Source: Clostridiales bacterium (GTDB lineage Bacteria; Bacillota; Clostridia; UBA8921). From it: a stretch of 5,068 bases of DNA. The notes under the pieces were generated by a model, which was not told where the DNA came from, ran no database searches, and saw only the letters and a program-made list of their open reading frames with translations. A program made the translations under genes and the position numbers. The stretch lies in NCBI GenBank assembly GCA_003535395.1, contig DOHE01000315.1, positions 1 through 5,068 on the forward strand, read 5' to 3'. This document shows positions 4,684 through 5,068 of the stretch, one piece after another. The stretch's first letter is position 1, and every line of letters begins with the position of its first letter.

Positions 4684-5068
4684 AACCTGGCCTGCACAGC
4701 GTTTTCCATCCCAGCAATAAGTGCAGACCCGGCAGGCCGGCAGGCCGATGGCCTCGATCATGCTTTCCTTGGTCTGATACTTAAGAGTGGTCAGGTTCAG
4801 GCGCTTACTGATCCGATCCACCATCCGTGCGTATTTTTCCGTGCCGGCATCCAGGTATGGATCCAACGGGTCCATATCCCTGCCTTCCAATTCCCGGATG
4901 GCCTGCCTCGCCGCCAGGTCCATCTCCGACCGGGACCTGGAAAAATTGAGGAATCTGCATCCGTAGATAATCGGCGGACAGGCAGCCCGCATATGTACTT
5001 CCTTGGCCCCGTAATCATAAAGCAGCTCTGCCGTTTCACGAAGCTGGGTGCCGCGGACAATGGAATCA
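4675..5068 (-). CDS. purF: amidophosphoribosyltransferase (PurF-like), C-terminal part
   Basis: The last 130 residues are present and the frame stays open to the right edge. The first visible residues, DSIVRGTQL, are the PRPP-binding loop of type I phosphoribosyltransferases in the form found in PurF, followed by LRETAELLYDYGAKEVHMR and ACPPIIYGC. Known role: PurF makes 5-phosphoribosylamine from PRPP and glutamine, the first step of purine synthesis; the N-terminal glutaminase domain lies outside. After the PPI motif the usual C-x-GID-x-T stretch of classical PurF is replaced by C-x-FLNFSRSRSEMDL, marking a divergent clade seen, to my recollection, in Clostridia. The tail has C112, C115 and C118 (visible numbering, CRVCTYC), and with C37 these could be [4Fe-4S] ligands as in the Bacillus enzyme. 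It could be a second PurF paralog, so the symbol is tentative. The stop lies within the end of the convergent regulator. Confidence 0.85.
   Translation of the reverse strand, partial: DSIVRGTQLRETAELLYDYGAKEVHMRAACPPIIYGCRFLNFSRSRSEMDLAARQAIRELEGRDMDPLDPYLDAGTEKYARMVDRISKRLNLTTLKYQTKESMIEAIGLPACRVCTYCWDGKRCAGQVSG

Noticed and set aside
4731..4746. Exact tandem GGCAGGCC repeat
   Set aside because: It lies inside the purF-like coding sequence, encodes Gly-Leu-Pro-Ala-Cys in normal frame and is too short and GC-rich to be more than chance.

Overview
The window looks like chromosomal DNA of a moderate-GC Bacillota, most likely class Clostridia and perhaps Lachnospiraceae. The reasons are strong purine-rich ribosome-binding sites, TTG and GTG starts, the wording of the LeuC N-terminus and the divergent PurF C-terminus, and two cupin-type AraC regulators. 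This is a judgement from protein style; no search was run.

Layout from left to right. (1) Positions 1-48, minus strand: the first 16 codons of leuC (3-isopropylmalate dehydratase large subunit), with its Shine-Dalgarno (SD) and a candidate promoter overlapped by an inverted repeat. (2) 167-1084, minus: an AraC-family regulator, upstream of leuC on the same strand. (3) 1085-1165: an 81-bp divergent promoter region. (4) 1166-2032, plus: a cation diffusion facilitator whose transmembrane metal-site residues (N-D-D-D) resemble manganese exporters. (5) 2066-3328, plus: an M24 metallopeptidase (Xaa-Pro peptidase type) 33 bp downstream, probably in the same operon. (6) 3369-3605, minus: a 78-residue protein I do not recognise, convergent with the peptidase. 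(7) 3606-3792: a 187-bp divergent regulatory region with tandem repeats and -10 boxes. (8) 3793-4683, plus: a second AraC-family regulator with a TTG start. (9) 4675-5068, minus: the C-terminal 130 residues of an amidophosphoribosyltransferase (PurF-like), running off the right edge and overlapping the regulator's 3' end by 9 bp.

How the genes may work together. The transporter and peptidase form the one convincing operon. The link could be manganese: M24 prolidases commonly use Mn2+ or Co2+, and the transporter has Mn-type site residues. The first AraC regulator is divergent to that pair and upstream of leuC, so either could be its target. The second AraC regulator is divergent to the small unknown gene. 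leuC and purF look like housekeeping genes.

I found no mobile element, CRISPR array, RNA gene or defence system, and no intergenic stretch above 187 bp. The window is mostly ordinary core and regulatory genome. The more unusual points are two promoters placed so that transcripts would begin at or next to a start codon, a recent-looking in-frame duplication in the peptidase, the unknown 78-residue gene with a perfect inverted repeat at its stop, and a tandem repeat upstream of the second regulator.
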